The position numbers were made by a program, and so were the translations under genes. From Martinezella lusitana (GTDB lineage: Bacteria > Pseudomonadota > Alphaproteobacteria > Rhizobiales > Rhizobiaceae), in the NCBI RefSeq assembly GCF_014207095.1, contig NZ_JACHBG010000030.1:1-64000 (forward strand): DNA of 64,000 bases. The letters are read 5' to 3'. The notes under the pieces were generated by a model. That model did no database searches and was not told the DNA's origin. It saw nothing but the letters and a program-made list of their open reading frames with translations. How positions within the stretch are numbered: the stretch's first letter is position 1; each line of letters opens with the position of its first letter. This document shows, in pieces, positions 34,372 to 41,978 of the stretch.

Positions 34372-34782
34372 TCAATGAGGCCAAATGGTGTAGGAGCGCG
34401 GGTTAGCCAAAGGTGTCTTTGCCCCTGCTAAAAACAGACCCCGCACGCATCGTATGGCGAGCCAGGCCATGAGCATGTAGCTCGCATAGGTGATGACAGC
34501 CACCCAAGTTCGCAAACCCGCGACCTCCACGTTGCTTTTTCCATGCATCAGGAACATCCCTGCGGCCCCGATGCCGAATAAAACCGCTTGTATCACCAGA
34601 TAGACCGCTGCACTGCGATATTGCATTTCATAATGGGATCTCTCCCATTCGCCGCCGTCGGTAAGTCTTCTCTTCGCGAAGAGCATCGCGACTATCTGAA
34701 TAGGAAAAAAGAATAAACCGAATAATATGATAGCGTAGTTTGAAGGAACACCGCCTGCCTTTTTGACGGCTACGTCGGTCAT
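34372..34782 (-). CDS. Hypothetical integral membrane protein (four predicted helices)
   Basis: 136 residues from ATG 34782 (AAAGG about 10 bases upstream). Three to four hydrophobic segments are visible: NYAIILFGLFFFPIQIVAMLFA, SAAVYLVIQAVLFGIGAAGMFL, LRTWVAVITYASYMLMAWLAI. The segment GGEWERSHYEMQYRSAAVY resembles DUF4870/Tic20-like proteins, where a conserved E-S-H-x-x-x-Q-x-R motif connects helices. Base composition is visibly lower in GC than neighbouring genes. Function unknown. It is convergent with the DMT exporter (115 bp apart). Confidence 0.7.
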   Translation of the reverse strand: MTDVAVKKAGGVPSNYAIILFGLFFFPIQIVAMLFAKRRLTDGGEWERSHYEMQYRSAAVYLVIQAVLFGIGAAGMFLMHGKSNVEVAGLRTWVAVITYASYMLMAWLAIRCVRGLFLAGAKTPLANPRSYTIWPH

Positions 34783-34979
34783 ATGCAGCAAACCTTTCTT
34801 TATGATGGTCGAGCAAGCCGATTCGAATACAACTTCGAGATTAAACGAAGCTGACGCCGCAGACTACGTGTTTGCCGGCTGCCCCAGCCTTTGATGGCTA
34901 TTGTTGCCACTACAATCAGATCTGACCGCGAGAGGCCGGTGGCTTGCGTCGCCGCACTCGTTACTTTCCGCGATACGCT

Positions 34980-35447
34980 TCAAACGGTCTTCTTCGCGGG
35001 ATCATCCAGCGCAGGATTATAGAAGAGCGACAAAGTCAGGCTCTTGGCGATACGTTCGGCCGTTGCCATGAACCAGTCTCTTGCCTGCTCGGAAGGTGCG
35101 ATATCGGTGAGCGTCTGCGAGAAAAGCGCCAGCCATTCCGGAAAGAGATCGGCCGCCATGCCTTCGACGCCGAGGTGCGCCTGCACCGGCTTGCCGCCAT
35201 AGGCTCCGTTCTTGAAGGCGACTGATGACCAGAAGCGCTTCATCTTTTCCATATGGTCAGGCCAACGCCCGGCAAGTCGCCCGTCGAATACCGGCCCAAG
35301 CCGCGGATGCTTCTGCACGCGGCCATAAAAGGTGTCCACCAGCCTGTCGATGAAGGCGGCATCGATGCCCATGCCGGCCATCTCAGCCTCGGCCCTTTCG
35401 CGAATACCGGCAAGATGAGCCGCACGGCCCTGTAAGTCATTGTCCAT
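34980..35447 (-). CDS. Group III truncated haemoglobin
   Basis: 155 residues, cytosolic haem protein of the 2-over-2 globin fold. FIDRLVDTFYGRVQKHPRLGPVFDGRL is the helix B/E pattern of class III. WPDHMEKMKRFWSSVAFKNGAYGGKPVQAHLGV carries the E-helix tryptophan/histidine and the proximal histidine (in QAHL). The usual glycine motifs of classes I and II are missing, also as expected. Class III globins are linked to NO or peroxide handling in microaerobic bacteria. It is divergent from the MbfA gene, sharing a 265-bp region, so iron/haem co-regulation is plausible but unproven. Confidence 0.92.
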   Translation of the reverse strand: MDNDLQGRAAHLAGIRERAEAEMAGMGIDAAFIDRLVDTFYGRVQKHPRLGPVFDGRLAGRWPDHMEKMKRFWSSVAFKNGAYGGKPVQAHLGVEGMAADLFPEWLALFSQTLTDIAPSEQARDWFMATAERIAKSLTLSLFYNPALDDPAKKTV

Positions 35448-35649
35448 ATGATGCTCCCGCCGGTCACGCGCAGAATATCGCCGTGTCAGCTTTCGTCTCC
35501 GCTTATCTATGCAATTTCAGGGCATATCCAAGGCGTCATGCGGATGTTGCGGCAAACTGTCAAAATTTGCTTTCGTCTTCATGCGCTCCCCGCGTGATCC
35601 GTCATACTTCCCCCCGACGCGATTTCCACTCAAGATGGCGTCTCGCCGC

Positions 35650-35693
35650 TTGACCCGGGCGCTGCTCGACTTTAGAATTAGAATAATTCTAAA
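35650..35693 (+). promoter_or_regulatory. mbfA promoter with ICE/Irr-type operator over the -10 box
   Basis: TTGACC (35650-35655) and TAGAAT (35673-35678) are spaced 17 bases, a good sigma-70-type promoter. A perfect palindrome TTAGAATAATTCTAA lies at 35678-35692 and is nested in the larger symmetric TTTAGAA-N9-TTCTAAA (35671-35693). TTAGAA-N3-TTCTAA is the core of the iron-control element bound by Irr in Rhizobiales. Occupancy would block the -10 and start site, predicting repression at low iron. Confidence 0.85.
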
Positions 35694-35712
35694 GTTATAA
35701 GGTTACCTTTCC

Positions 35713-36696
35713 ATGCTGCTCGGTCTTTTTCGCCCATCCAAACGTCCCTTCACCTCCCTCTCGGAACAGGAAATCCTGGCTATCGCCATCGCCGCCGAAG
35801 AGGACGATTCGCGCATCTATCTCGCCTACGCCGACATACTCCGCCAGCATTATCCCGAATCCGCCAAGGTCTTCGAGGACATGGCCGAAGTCGAAGATAC
35901 CCATCGCAAGACCCTGATCGACATGCACCGGCAGCGCTTCGGCGAGCGCATTCCGCTGATCCGTCGCGAGCACGTCAGCGGCTTCTATGAGCGCAAGCCG
36001 GACTGGTTGCGCAAGAATCTCTCCCTGGATGCCATTCGCGAGGAAGCGGAGGCGATGGAGCAGCAAGCCTATAACTTCTATATCCAGGCCGCCAAGCAGG
36101 TTTCCGATGCATCGACAAGGCAGCTTCTCGGTGACCTCGCGCTGGCCGAGCAGGGACATGAGGACGTTGCCCGCCTGCTTGGCAACAAGCACACGCCCGA
36201 AACCGTGAAACAGGAAGAGGATGCCCAGGCGCGCCGCCAGTTCGTGCTGACCTATGTGCAGCCGGGTCTTGCCGGCCTCATGGATGGTTCCGTCTCCACC
36301 CTGGCGCCGATTTTCGCCGCCGCTTTTGCCACGCAGCAGACATGGCAGACCTTTCTCGTCGGTCTCTCGGCCTCGGTCGGCGCCGGTATTTCGATGGGTT
36401 TCACCGAAGCGGCCCATGACGACGGCAAGATTTCCGGCCGTGGCTCACCGATCAAGCGTGGTCTTGCCTGCGGCATCATGACGGCGATCGGCGGCCTCGG
36501 ACACGCGCTGCCCTACCTCATCCCGCATTTCTGGACCGCAACGATCACGGCCGCCATCGTCGTCTTCTTCGAACTCTGGGCCATCGCTTTCATCCAGAAC
36601 AAATATATGGAGACGCCGTTCCTTCGTGCCGCATTCCAGGTGGTGGTTGGCGGCTCTCTGGTGCTGGCGGCCGGCATCCTGATCGGAAATGCCTGA
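35713..36696 (+). CDS. mbfA: Membrane-bound ferritin / iron exporter MbfA (ferritin-like + VIT1 domains)
   Basis: Exports excess iron and helps resist peroxide and acid stress. The N-terminal ferritin/rubrerythrin-like domain (about residues 15-160) has iron-ligand glutamates in the pattern LSEQEILAIAIAAEEDDSRIYLAYAD, DMAEVEDTHRKTLI, EEAEAMEQQAYNFYI and ALAEQGHEDVARLL. The C-terminal VIT1/CCC1 domain (about 175-327) has five hydrophobic segments, beginning VQPGLAGLMDGSVSTLAPIFA and including SVGAGISMGFTEAAHDDG. The order and length (327) match MbfA of Agrobacterium and Bradyrhizobium. An Irr-type operator lies on its promoter. Confidence 0.94.
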   Translation: MLLGLFRPSKRPFTSLSEQEILAIAIAAEEDDSRIYLAYADILRQHYPESAKVFEDMAEVEDTHRKTLIDMHRQRFGERIPLIRREHVSGFYERKPDWLRKNLSLDAIREEAEAMEQQAYNFYIQAAKQVSDASTRQLLGDLALAEQGHEDVARLLGNKHTPETVKQEEDAQARRQFVLTYVQPGLAGLMDGSVSTLAPIFAAAFATQQTWQTFLVGLSASVGAGISMGFTEAAHDDGKISGRGSPIKRGLACGIMTAIGGLGHALPYLIPHFWTATITAAIVVFFELWAIAFIQNKYMETPFLRAAFQVVVGGSLVLAAGILIGNA

Positions 36697-36739
36697 AGCC
36701 TGTACTGAGCAGTCTCCCGTTCACGAAATGTTAAAAATC

Positions 36740-36764
36740 GGAACGCCTATCGGAGCTATCGGTT
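36740..36764 (+). promoter_or_regulatory. EcfG/RpoE2-type promoter for the repeat protein gene
   Basis: GGAAC (36740-36744), 16 bases, then GGTT (36761-36764), matching GGAAC-N18-TT of the rhizobial general-stress sigma factor with one deviation from CGTT. It lies 53 bp before the ATG at 36818. Confidence 0.65.
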
Positions 36765-36817
36765 AGCAATACGAGGCCGCTCTTGGCCTCATTCTGCAAA
36801 CCCAAGGAGATTGTCTA

Positions 36818-37003
36818 ATGGCACACCAAGTTGGAAGCCACGAACAGCACGTCAAATCAGGTCAGCAGAGCCATAAGAACATGGATCAGAATAGCCGGAG
36901 CGCTTCTTCAGGCGGCTCACACGACCAGCAAGCCGGCAATGCGCGCGATGGCTCACACGAGCAACATGCCAAAGCGGGTCAGCAGAGCCATAGGAACAGA
37001 TGA
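36818..37003 (+). CDS. Small His/Gln/Ser-rich repeat protein, probable general-stress protein
   Basis: 61 residues, strongly hydrophilic, no signal peptide, predicted disordered. Two nearly identical units are visible: SHEQHVKSGQQSHKN (residues about 7-21) and SHEQHAKAGQQSHRN (about 46-60), with a degenerate middle copy starting GGSHDQQAGNARD. The layout recalls KGG/ConA10-type stress proteins, but the glycine-rich KGG core is not there, so I give no family. AAGGAG is spaced 9 bases before the ATG. The EcfG-type promoter upstream and the strong terminator downstream show an autonomous stress-expressed unit. Eight histidines could bind metal; that is speculation. Confidence 0.85.
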   Translation: MAHQVGSHEQHVKSGQQSHKNMDQNSRSASSGGSHDQQAGNARDGSHEQHAKAGQQSHRNR

Positions 37004-37073
37004 CGTAACCGCTAAGGTCCAATCCGTCCGCACGAGCGAGTGAGGACTGTTCTGACTAAATCCCCAAAAACGG

Positions 37074-37098
37074 AAGGCCGGCTTCTTGCCGGCCTTTT
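37074..37098 (+). terminator. Rho-independent terminator after the repeat protein gene
   Basis: AAGGCCGGC, TTCTT, GCCGGCCTT then TT: a perfect 9-bp stem followed by T residues, 71 bp after the stop. It also sits 23 bp beyond the stop of the convergent protease gene, so it can serve that side in part. Confidence 0.88.
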
Positions 37099-37120
37099 GT
37101 CTGTCTTGGAGTGTTTGCAC

Positions 37121-37720
37121 TTACTTGACGGAGCCGACCAGAACGTCGTTCCCGTTTTCGATGGTGACCCAGCGCCCCGTGTTGAAGCTCGCTTGACGCT
37201 TCAGGTAGGAATAGGGGGTTTTGGACCAGAGCTTGATCTCGTCCTCAAGATTGTCGAGGACATAATCGCCCTGCTTCGTGCGCAGCGTCAGAACCGCATG
37301 ACCTTCACCATCCGGCTTGCGAACGACGGTCATCAGGAGGTTGGAGGCAGAGACGCCGCTCTGTATCAGCAGCCGGCGCTTCAGCAGGGCAAAATCCTCG
37401 CAGTCGCCGGCCGTCTTCGGGTATTCCCAGTATTCTTCTTGGCCATAGACCTCCATGTCCGTTGCCGGACGGATGGTCTTGTTGACGCGCAGGTTGATCT
37501 GGTTGACCAGCACCCAAGCGGCGGCGTTCATGTCCTCGGGGCCGGCATTGCGAACCGGACCACATTCATCGGGATGCCTCTGGCAGAAGTCATAGTGCCC
37601 GATCGGCTGGGAAGTGACGTTGCCGACGGTCATCGATGCGCTCTGCTGAGAGGCCGGCATCGCCGCTGATGACATCGCAATTATAGCAGCGAAGGCAACC
37701 AATACGCCCTTAATACGCAC
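37121..37720 (-). CDS. Exported transglutaminase-like cysteine protease (BTLCP family)
   Basis: About 199 residues. The GTG at 37720 has AAGGA at 9 bases and starts a good signal peptide (RIKGVLVAFAAIIAMSSAAMPA), so I prefer it to TTG 37759. The catalytic triad is visible: cysteine in TAGDCEDFALLKRRLL, histidine in DGEGHAVLTLRTKQG and aspartate in YVLDNLEDEIKLW. CQRHPDECGP is a conserved disulphide-type region in this rhizobial family. BTLCP proteins often occur near ABC exporters or c-di-GMP proteins (LapG-like), which is not the case here. Predicted periplasmic. Substrate unknown. Confidence 0.87.
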   Translation of the reverse strand: MRIKGVLVAFAAIIAMSSAAMPASQQSASMTVGNVTSQPIGHYDFCQRHPDECGPVRNAGPEDMNAAAWVLVNQINLRVNKTIRPATDMEVYGQEEYWEYPKTAGDCEDFALLKRRLLIQSGVSASNLLMTVVRKPDGEGHAVLTLRTKQGDYVLDNLEDEIKLWSKTPYSYLKRQASFNTGRWVTIENGNDVLVGSVK

Positions 37721-37956
37721 GCCCACTATTCCTTGTATCGTCCCTGCATTTGTTAACAAATTGTTAATGTAGCGGGGCCTGACAAGTCAATCGTTACTTA
37801 AGTGTTAACGGCGGAACCGGCGCGTATGGTTAATTTTGGTACAGTTGAGGCGGCTTTTGCCATAATCCCAAACCGCACCGGATCCGTAAGGCGTGCGGAA
37901 AAGACGCCCGCTGCAGAGGCTCCGCGGCGGGTTGTTTCAAGTATATCGGATTGTTT

Positions 37957-38769
37957 TTACTGGCTATTGTTAAGCACCAGGGTCTCGGCAACGGTGAGCA
38001 TGCGCTCTATATCCTGCGGCCGTGACAGGCGATGATCGCCATCGCGCACAAGTGTTAACACCACATCGTCGGCCGGCAGATGCTCGACCAGCTTTAACGA
38101 ATGGGCGAAGGGCACGTCTGCGTCTTCCATGCCCTGCAGGATATGCACGGGGCAGCCGGTCTCGATGATACCAGTCAGCACGCGATTGGCGCGACCGTCA
38201 TCGATCAGGGCACGGGTGAAGATGTTCGGCTCGGGGCTATACTCCGACGGTTCCTCGAAATAGCCGCGCTCGGCCAGCGAACGGCGCTCGACATCCGAAA
38301 GGTTCGGCTCGATGAGGTCGACGGTGAAATCGGGGGCGGGCGCGATCAGGACGAGACCGGCGATTGCCGGGGCTTTCTTGCGCTTGCGCAGCTCCTGAAT
38401 GACCCTGAGCGCAATCCAGCCACCCATCGAGGAGCCGACGAGGACGATCTTCTTCGGCTTCGTATGGTCGATGACGGCAATCGCCTCTTCCAGCCAGCGC
38501 GAGATCGTGCCGTTGGTGAATTTGCCGCCGGACTGGCCGTGGCCGGAATAGTCGAAGCGGATGCAGCCGAGGCCAGCCCGTTCGGCCAGAGCGTCCAGTT
38601 CCACCGCCTTGGTGCCGCTCATATCGGACCGATAGCCGGATAGCCACACGAAACTGACATTCTTCGTACCCTTGCCGGCGGCGCGCTCATGGATGGCGAT
38701 CTGGCGTTCGCTGTCGCCCGTGCCAACGGAAATGAAGGTCGGTTGGGTGGCTGTAGCTGCTTCGGACAT
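37957..38769 (-). CDS. Alpha/beta hydrolase (serine hydrolase, ABHD10-like)
   Basis: 270 residues from ATG 38769, which has GGGAG spaced 7 bases; the frame to 38814 has none. The nucleophile elbow is LVGSSMGGWIAL. The oxyanion/loop region is FVWLSGYRSDMSGTK and the first helix contains FDYSGHGQSGGKF. The acid is in LQGMEDADVPF and the histidine in RDGDHRLSRPQD. The FDYSGHGQSGG and SSMGGW blocks resemble mitochondrial ABHD10 thioesterase and its alphaproteobacterial relatives, so an acyl-thioesterase or carboxylesterase is likely. Cytosolic, single gene between the protease and infC, transcribed away from infC. Confidence 0.88.
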   Translation of the reverse strand: MSEAATATQPTFISVGTGDSERQIAIHERAAGKGTKNVSFVWLSGYRSDMSGTKAVELDALAERAGLGCIRFDYSGHGQSGGKFTNGTISRWLEEAIAVIDHTKPKKIVLVGSSMGGWIALRVIQELRKRKKAPAIAGLVLIAPAPDFTVDLIEPNLSDVERRSLAERGYFEEPSEYSPEPNIFTRALIDDGRANRVLTGIIETGCPVHILQGMEDADVPFAHSLKLVEHLPADDVVLTLVRDGDHRLSRPQDIERMLTVAETLVLNNSQ

Positions 38770-39045
38770 CAAGAAACTCCCGTTTTTCGCTCTATAGAAC
38801 AGATTCGCCCGCACGCGACGCGAAAAATGCTCGGCTGTTTGCCGTAGGCCTGGGCGTTATTTGGCGACGGGACTGTGTCCTTCGCGCATCTCATTCTCTG
38901 TGACATTCTATTGACACGCAGGAGGTGCTTTTTTCCTGATGTCATGCTATTGACTTCAACATAGCTTTTACGACATTTCCGTCAGTTGCGCCGACGGGGA
39001 GCGAGAGGCTGCAGCTATCCGAAACAATTCGTGGAGAATAAGACC

Positions 39046-39582
39046 ATTCGCAGACCCTTTAAAACCGATGCGCCCGTAAAGGATGGGCCACGTTCCAACA
39101 GGGAAATTCGCATTCCCAAAGTACAGCTCATTGCTGCTGACGGTGCGAATATGGGCATCGTCCCGACCGACCAGGCATTGAGAATGGCAGAGGAGGCCGG
39201 TCTCGATCTGGTAGAGATTTCCCCTAATGCTGAACCGCCTGTGTGCAAGATCCTCGACCTGGGTAAGCTGAAATACGCAAACCAGAAGAAGGCCGCCGAG
39301 GCGCGCAAGAAGCAGAAGATCGTCGAAGTCAAAGAAATCAAGATGCGCCCGAACATCGACACCCATGACTATGAGGTGAAGATGAAGGCTATCGGCCGTT
39401 TCTTCGAAGAAGGTGACAAGGTGAAGGTGACCTTGAAGTTCCGTGGCCGCGAAATGGCGCACCAGGAACTCGGCATGAAACTTCTTCAGCAGGTCAAGGA
39501 AGACACGCTCGAGATCGCCAAGGTGGAAGCCGAGCCCAAGCTCGAAGGCCGCCAGATGATGATGGTGCTTGCGCCGAAGTGA
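39046..39582 (+). CDS. infC: Translation initiation factor IF-3, apparent AUU start
   Basis: Binds the 30S subunit and checks start codon choice. The product from ATT 39046 is about 178 residues, the usual length, beginning RRPFKTDAPVKDGPRSN as in other Rhizobiales. The N-domain has IRIPKVQLIAADGANMGIVPTDQALRMAEEAGLDLVEISPNA and PVCKILDLGKLKYA; the linker is lysine-rich; the C-domain has KEIKMRPNIDTHDYEVKMKAIGRF and GDKVKVTLKFRGREM. GGAGA is spaced about 9 bases before ATT. GTG 39031 is in frame but has no ribosome site, and ATG 38986 would add unrelated sequence. AUU starts allow IF-3 to repress its own translation. A terminator follows. Confidence 0.95.
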   Translation: MRRPFKTDAPVKDGPRSNREIRIPKVQLIAADGANMGIVPTDQALRMAEEAGLDLVEISPNAEPPVCKILDLGKLKYANQKKAAEARKKQKIVEVKEIKMRPNIDTHDYEVKMKAIGRFFEEGDKVKVTLKFRGREMAHQELGMKLLQQVKEDTLEIAKVEAEPKLEGRQMMMVLAPK

Positions 39583-39610
39583 GGCGCAGGCAGATGTAAG
39601 AGAGGCCGGA

Positions 39611-39632
39611 GCCGTCCTTTGGGCGGCTTTTT
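39611..39632 (+). terminator. Rho-independent terminator after infC
   Basis: GCCGTCC, TTT, GGGCGGC (seven pairs, one G-T) followed by TTTTT. It lies 29 bp after the infC stop, so infC and the ribosomal protein pair are separate units here. Confidence 0.8.
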
Positions 39633-39693
39633 CCTTTTGGGCGACCTCGTCGTGTCCTGTCATCGATCTGCAAAGAATCACGCGTCCGGCCAG

Positions 39694-39722
39694 TTGCACT
39701 TCTAAGCGACTGCGGTTATAAG
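39694..39722 (+). promoter_or_regulatory. Sigma-70-type promoter for rpmI-rplT
   Basis: TTGCAC (39694-39699), a 17-base spacer, TATAAG (39717-39722). It is about 180 bp before rpmI, leaving a long leader in which L20 autoregulation could act, as known in other bacteria. The stretch 39583-39904 otherwise holds only the infC terminator. Confidence 0.7.
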
Positions 39723-39904
39723 CGCGCGTCCGAACTGACCGGCAGGGCATGCCGTGGCAGTTCAGAATGCTGGCGGAGCGGTTCGTCACCGTTTCAGCCG
39801 TTCAACAACAAACGCTCCGGCACCTTTTGCAGCCCGGTTTGTCCGGACCTGTGGGAAGGGCTTTCTTAGAAAAGCGCGCCAGGAAGCATCGAAGGAGTAG
39901 CAAA

Positions 39905-40108
39905 ATGCCCAAGATGAAGACGAAGTCCTCGGCCAAGAAGCGGTTCAAGATCACCGCGACCGGCAAGGTCAAGGCCGCCGCTGCTGGCAAGCGCCACGGC
40001 ATGATCAAGCGTACCAACAAGTTCATTCGCGACGCCCGCGGCACCATGGTTCTCGCAGAACCGGATGGCCGTAAGGTTGTCAAGAACTACTTGCCGAACG
40101 GTCTCTAA
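39905..40108 (+). CDS. rpmI: 50S ribosomal protein L35
   Basis: 67 residues, highly basic. PKMKTKSSAKKRFKITATGKVKAAAAGKRHGM is the universal L35 N-terminus, and FIRDARGTMVLAEPDGRKVVKNYLPNGL the C-terminus. AAGGAG is spaced 7 bases before the ATG at 39905; the longer frame from 39749 is leader sequence. It is followed 37 bp later by rplT. Confidence 0.98.
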   Translation: MPKMKTKSSAKKRFKITATGKVKAAAAGKRHGMIKRTNKFIRDARGTMVLAEPDGRKVVKNYLPNGL

Positions 40109-40145
40109 GACTATTCGTAACGCTATAGACTAAGGAGATCATGAA

Positions 40146-40550
40146 ATGGCACGCGTAAAAAGAGGCGTTACCGCCCACGCCAAGCACAAGAAGGTTCTGA
40201 AGGCAGCCAAGGGCTTCTACGGCCGTCGCAAGAACACCATCCGCACGGCCAAGGCCGCTGTCGATCGCTCCAAGCAGTATGCTTATCGCGACCGCAAGGT
40301 TAACAAGCGCAACTTCCGCGCTCTCTGGATCCAGCGCATCAACGCTGCCGTCCGCGAGCATGGCCTGACCTACGGCCGCTTTATCGACGGTCTGAACAAG
40401 GCTGGCATCGAAGTCGACCGCAAGGTTCTCTCCGACATGGCAATCCATGAGTCGGCAGCGTTCGGCGCGCTCGTTGCAGCTTCGAAGAAGGCTCTTGAGT
40501 ACCTCAAGGAAGCTGGCACGAAGAACGAGTTCGAAGCAGCCGTTAACTAA
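40146..40550 (+). CDS. rplT: 50S ribosomal protein L20
   Basis: 134 residues, needed for early 50S assembly. ARVKRGVTAHAKHKKVLKAAKGFYGRRKNT is the conserved basic N-terminal arm, and ALWIQRINAAVREHGLTYGRFIDGLNKAGIEVDRKVLSDMAI the globular part. AAGGAG is spaced 8 bases before the ATG. Followed by a strong terminator. Confidence 0.98.
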   Translation: MARVKRGVTAHAKHKKVLKAAKGFYGRRKNTIRTAKAAVDRSKQYAYRDRKVNKRNFRALWIQRINAAVREHGLTYGRFIDGLNKAGIEVDRKVLSDMAIHESAAFGALVAASKKALEYLKEAGTKNEFEAAVN

Positions 40551-40584
40551 CGCTGCGTCGCACGTCTTTCGTAAATTCATTATG

Positions 40585-40616
40585 AAACCCGCGCTGGCGA
40601 AACCGGCGCGGGTTTT
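40585..40616 (+). terminator. Rho-independent terminator after rplT
   Basis: AAACCCGCGCTGG and CCGGCGCGGGTTT make a 13-bp stem (one G-T pair) around loop CGAAA, followed by T residues and another T5 a few bases later. Confidence 0.92.
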
Positions 40617-40879
40617 GTGTTTTTGCAGCATACGCTTTTCCATCGTGTCAGGCCGTCTTGTCGGGCGAAGCTCGAAAAACGGGTCGCGCATCGGGCGACA
40701 AGTGCCAGGGACCGCATTCTCGGCGTGTTTTTGTCATTTGCCCGGTTGATTGGCCGCTTGCACATGGATAGTGATCTGCAGCGCCTCATCGTTGCCACAA
40801 GCTGTCTGATGTGGGCGTTCATCCATTATTCCGCGGAATGAGCGGCGTTCCATGCCCGCCGCCCGCAAGGCAGGATCAG
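40617..40879. other. Intergenic leader upstream of pheS
   Basis: 263 bp with no convincing gene; frames crossing it have no ribosome site. I found no leader peptide rich in phenylalanine codons and no T-box-like structure, so pheST attenuation of the enteric type is not supported. The promoter is probably here, but no strong sigma-70 match was found. Confidence 0.5.
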
Positions 40880-41962
40880 ATGACGGAACTCGTAACACTC
40901 GAAACCCAACTCATGGCCGAGGTGGCCGCGGCAACCGACGAGCAATCGATCGAAGCCGTCAGGGTCTCCGCACTCGGCAAAAAGGGCTCGGTTTCCGAAC
41001 TGCTGAAGACGCTGGGTGCGATGTCGCCGGAAGAGCGGCAGACACGCGGCGCGGCGATCAATGCTCTCAAGAACTCCGTCACCGACGCGATCAACGAACG
41101 CAAGGGCGCGCTGCGCGATGCCGCGATCGACGCGAAGCTGAAGGCGGAGACCGTCGATGTCAGCCTGCCGGTGCGCTCGTCGCCTGCCGAGCGCGGCCGC
41201 ATTCATCCGATCAGCCAGATCGTCGACGAAATCACCGCGATCTTCGGCGACATGGGCTTCTCGATCGCCGAAGGTCCCGACGTCGAGACCGACTATTATA
41301 ACTTCACGGCGCTGAACTTCCCGGAAGGTCATCCGGCCCGCGAAATGCACGACACCTTCTTCTTCCAGCCGGACGAAAAGGATGAGCGCAAGGTTCTGCG
41401 CACGCACACCTCGCCGGTGCAGGTGCGCACCATGGAAGCGCAGAAGCCACCGATCCGCATCATCATCCCCGGCAAGACCTATCGCCAGGATAGCGACGCC
41501 ACGCATTCGCCGATGTTCCATCAGGTCGAAGGCCTCGTCATCGACAAGACGGCGAATGTCGCCAATATCCGCTGGGTGCTGGAAGAATTCTGCAAGACCT
41601 TCTTCGAGGTCGACAATGTGACGATGCGGTTCCGCCCGTCCTTCTTCCCGTTCACGGAACCGTCCTTCGAGGTCGATATCCAGTGCGACCGCTCCGGCCC
41701 GATCGTCAAGTTCGGCGAAGGCACGGATTGGATGGAAATTCTCGGCTGCGGCATGGTGCATCCGAACGTACTGCGCCACGGCGGCCTCGATCCCGATGAG
41801 TACCAGGGCTTTGCCTGGGGCATGGGCCTCGACCGCATCGCCATGCTGAAATACGGCATGCCTGACCTGCGCGACTTCTTCAACGCCGATGTCCGCTGGA
41901 TGAACCACTATGGCTTCCGCCCGCTCGATATGCCGACGCTGTTCGGCGGTCTGAGCGCGTAA
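40880..41962 (+). CDS. pheS: Phenylalanine-tRNA ligase alpha subunit
   Basis: Catalytic subunit, 360 residues. N-terminal coiled coil (about 1-90). Class II motifs follow: HPISQIVDEITAIFGDMGFSIAEGPDVETDYYNF, motif 2 region GKTYRQDSDATHSPMFHQVEGLVID, FFPFTEPSFEVDI and motif 3 GMGLDRIAMLKYGMPDLRDFFNAD. The start at 40880 (MTELVTLETQ) is in line with the family; the earlier ATG at 40811 adds unrelated sequence. It works as an alpha2-beta2 complex with pheT, 16 bp downstream. Confidence 0.97.
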   Translation: MTELVTLETQLMAEVAAATDEQSIEAVRVSALGKKGSVSELLKTLGAMSPEERQTRGAAINALKNSVTDAINERKGALRDAAIDAKLKAETVDVSLPVRSSPAERGRIHPISQIVDEITAIFGDMGFSIAEGPDVETDYYNFTALNFPEGHPAREMHDTFFFQPDEKDERKVLRTHTSPVQVRTMEAQKPPIRIIIPGKTYRQDSDATHSPMFHQVEGLVIDKTANVANIRWVLEEFCKTFFEVDNVTMRFRPSFFPFTEPSFEVDIQCDRSGPIVKFGEGTDWMEILGCGMVHPNVLRHGGLDPDEYQGFAWGMGLDRIAMLKYGMPDLRDFFNADVRWMNHYGFRPLDMPTLFGGLSA

Positions 41963-41978
41963 GGAAGGGATAAAGCAC

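Noticed and set aside
36818..37003. Calling the repeat protein a KGG/ConA10 stress protein
   Set aside because: The size and repeat style fit, but the diagnostic glycine-rich KGG core is absent, so only a descriptive name is given.
40617..40879. Phenylalanine leader peptide or T-box before pheS
   Set aside because: I looked for clustered Phe codons and for terminator/antiterminator pairing and found neither.
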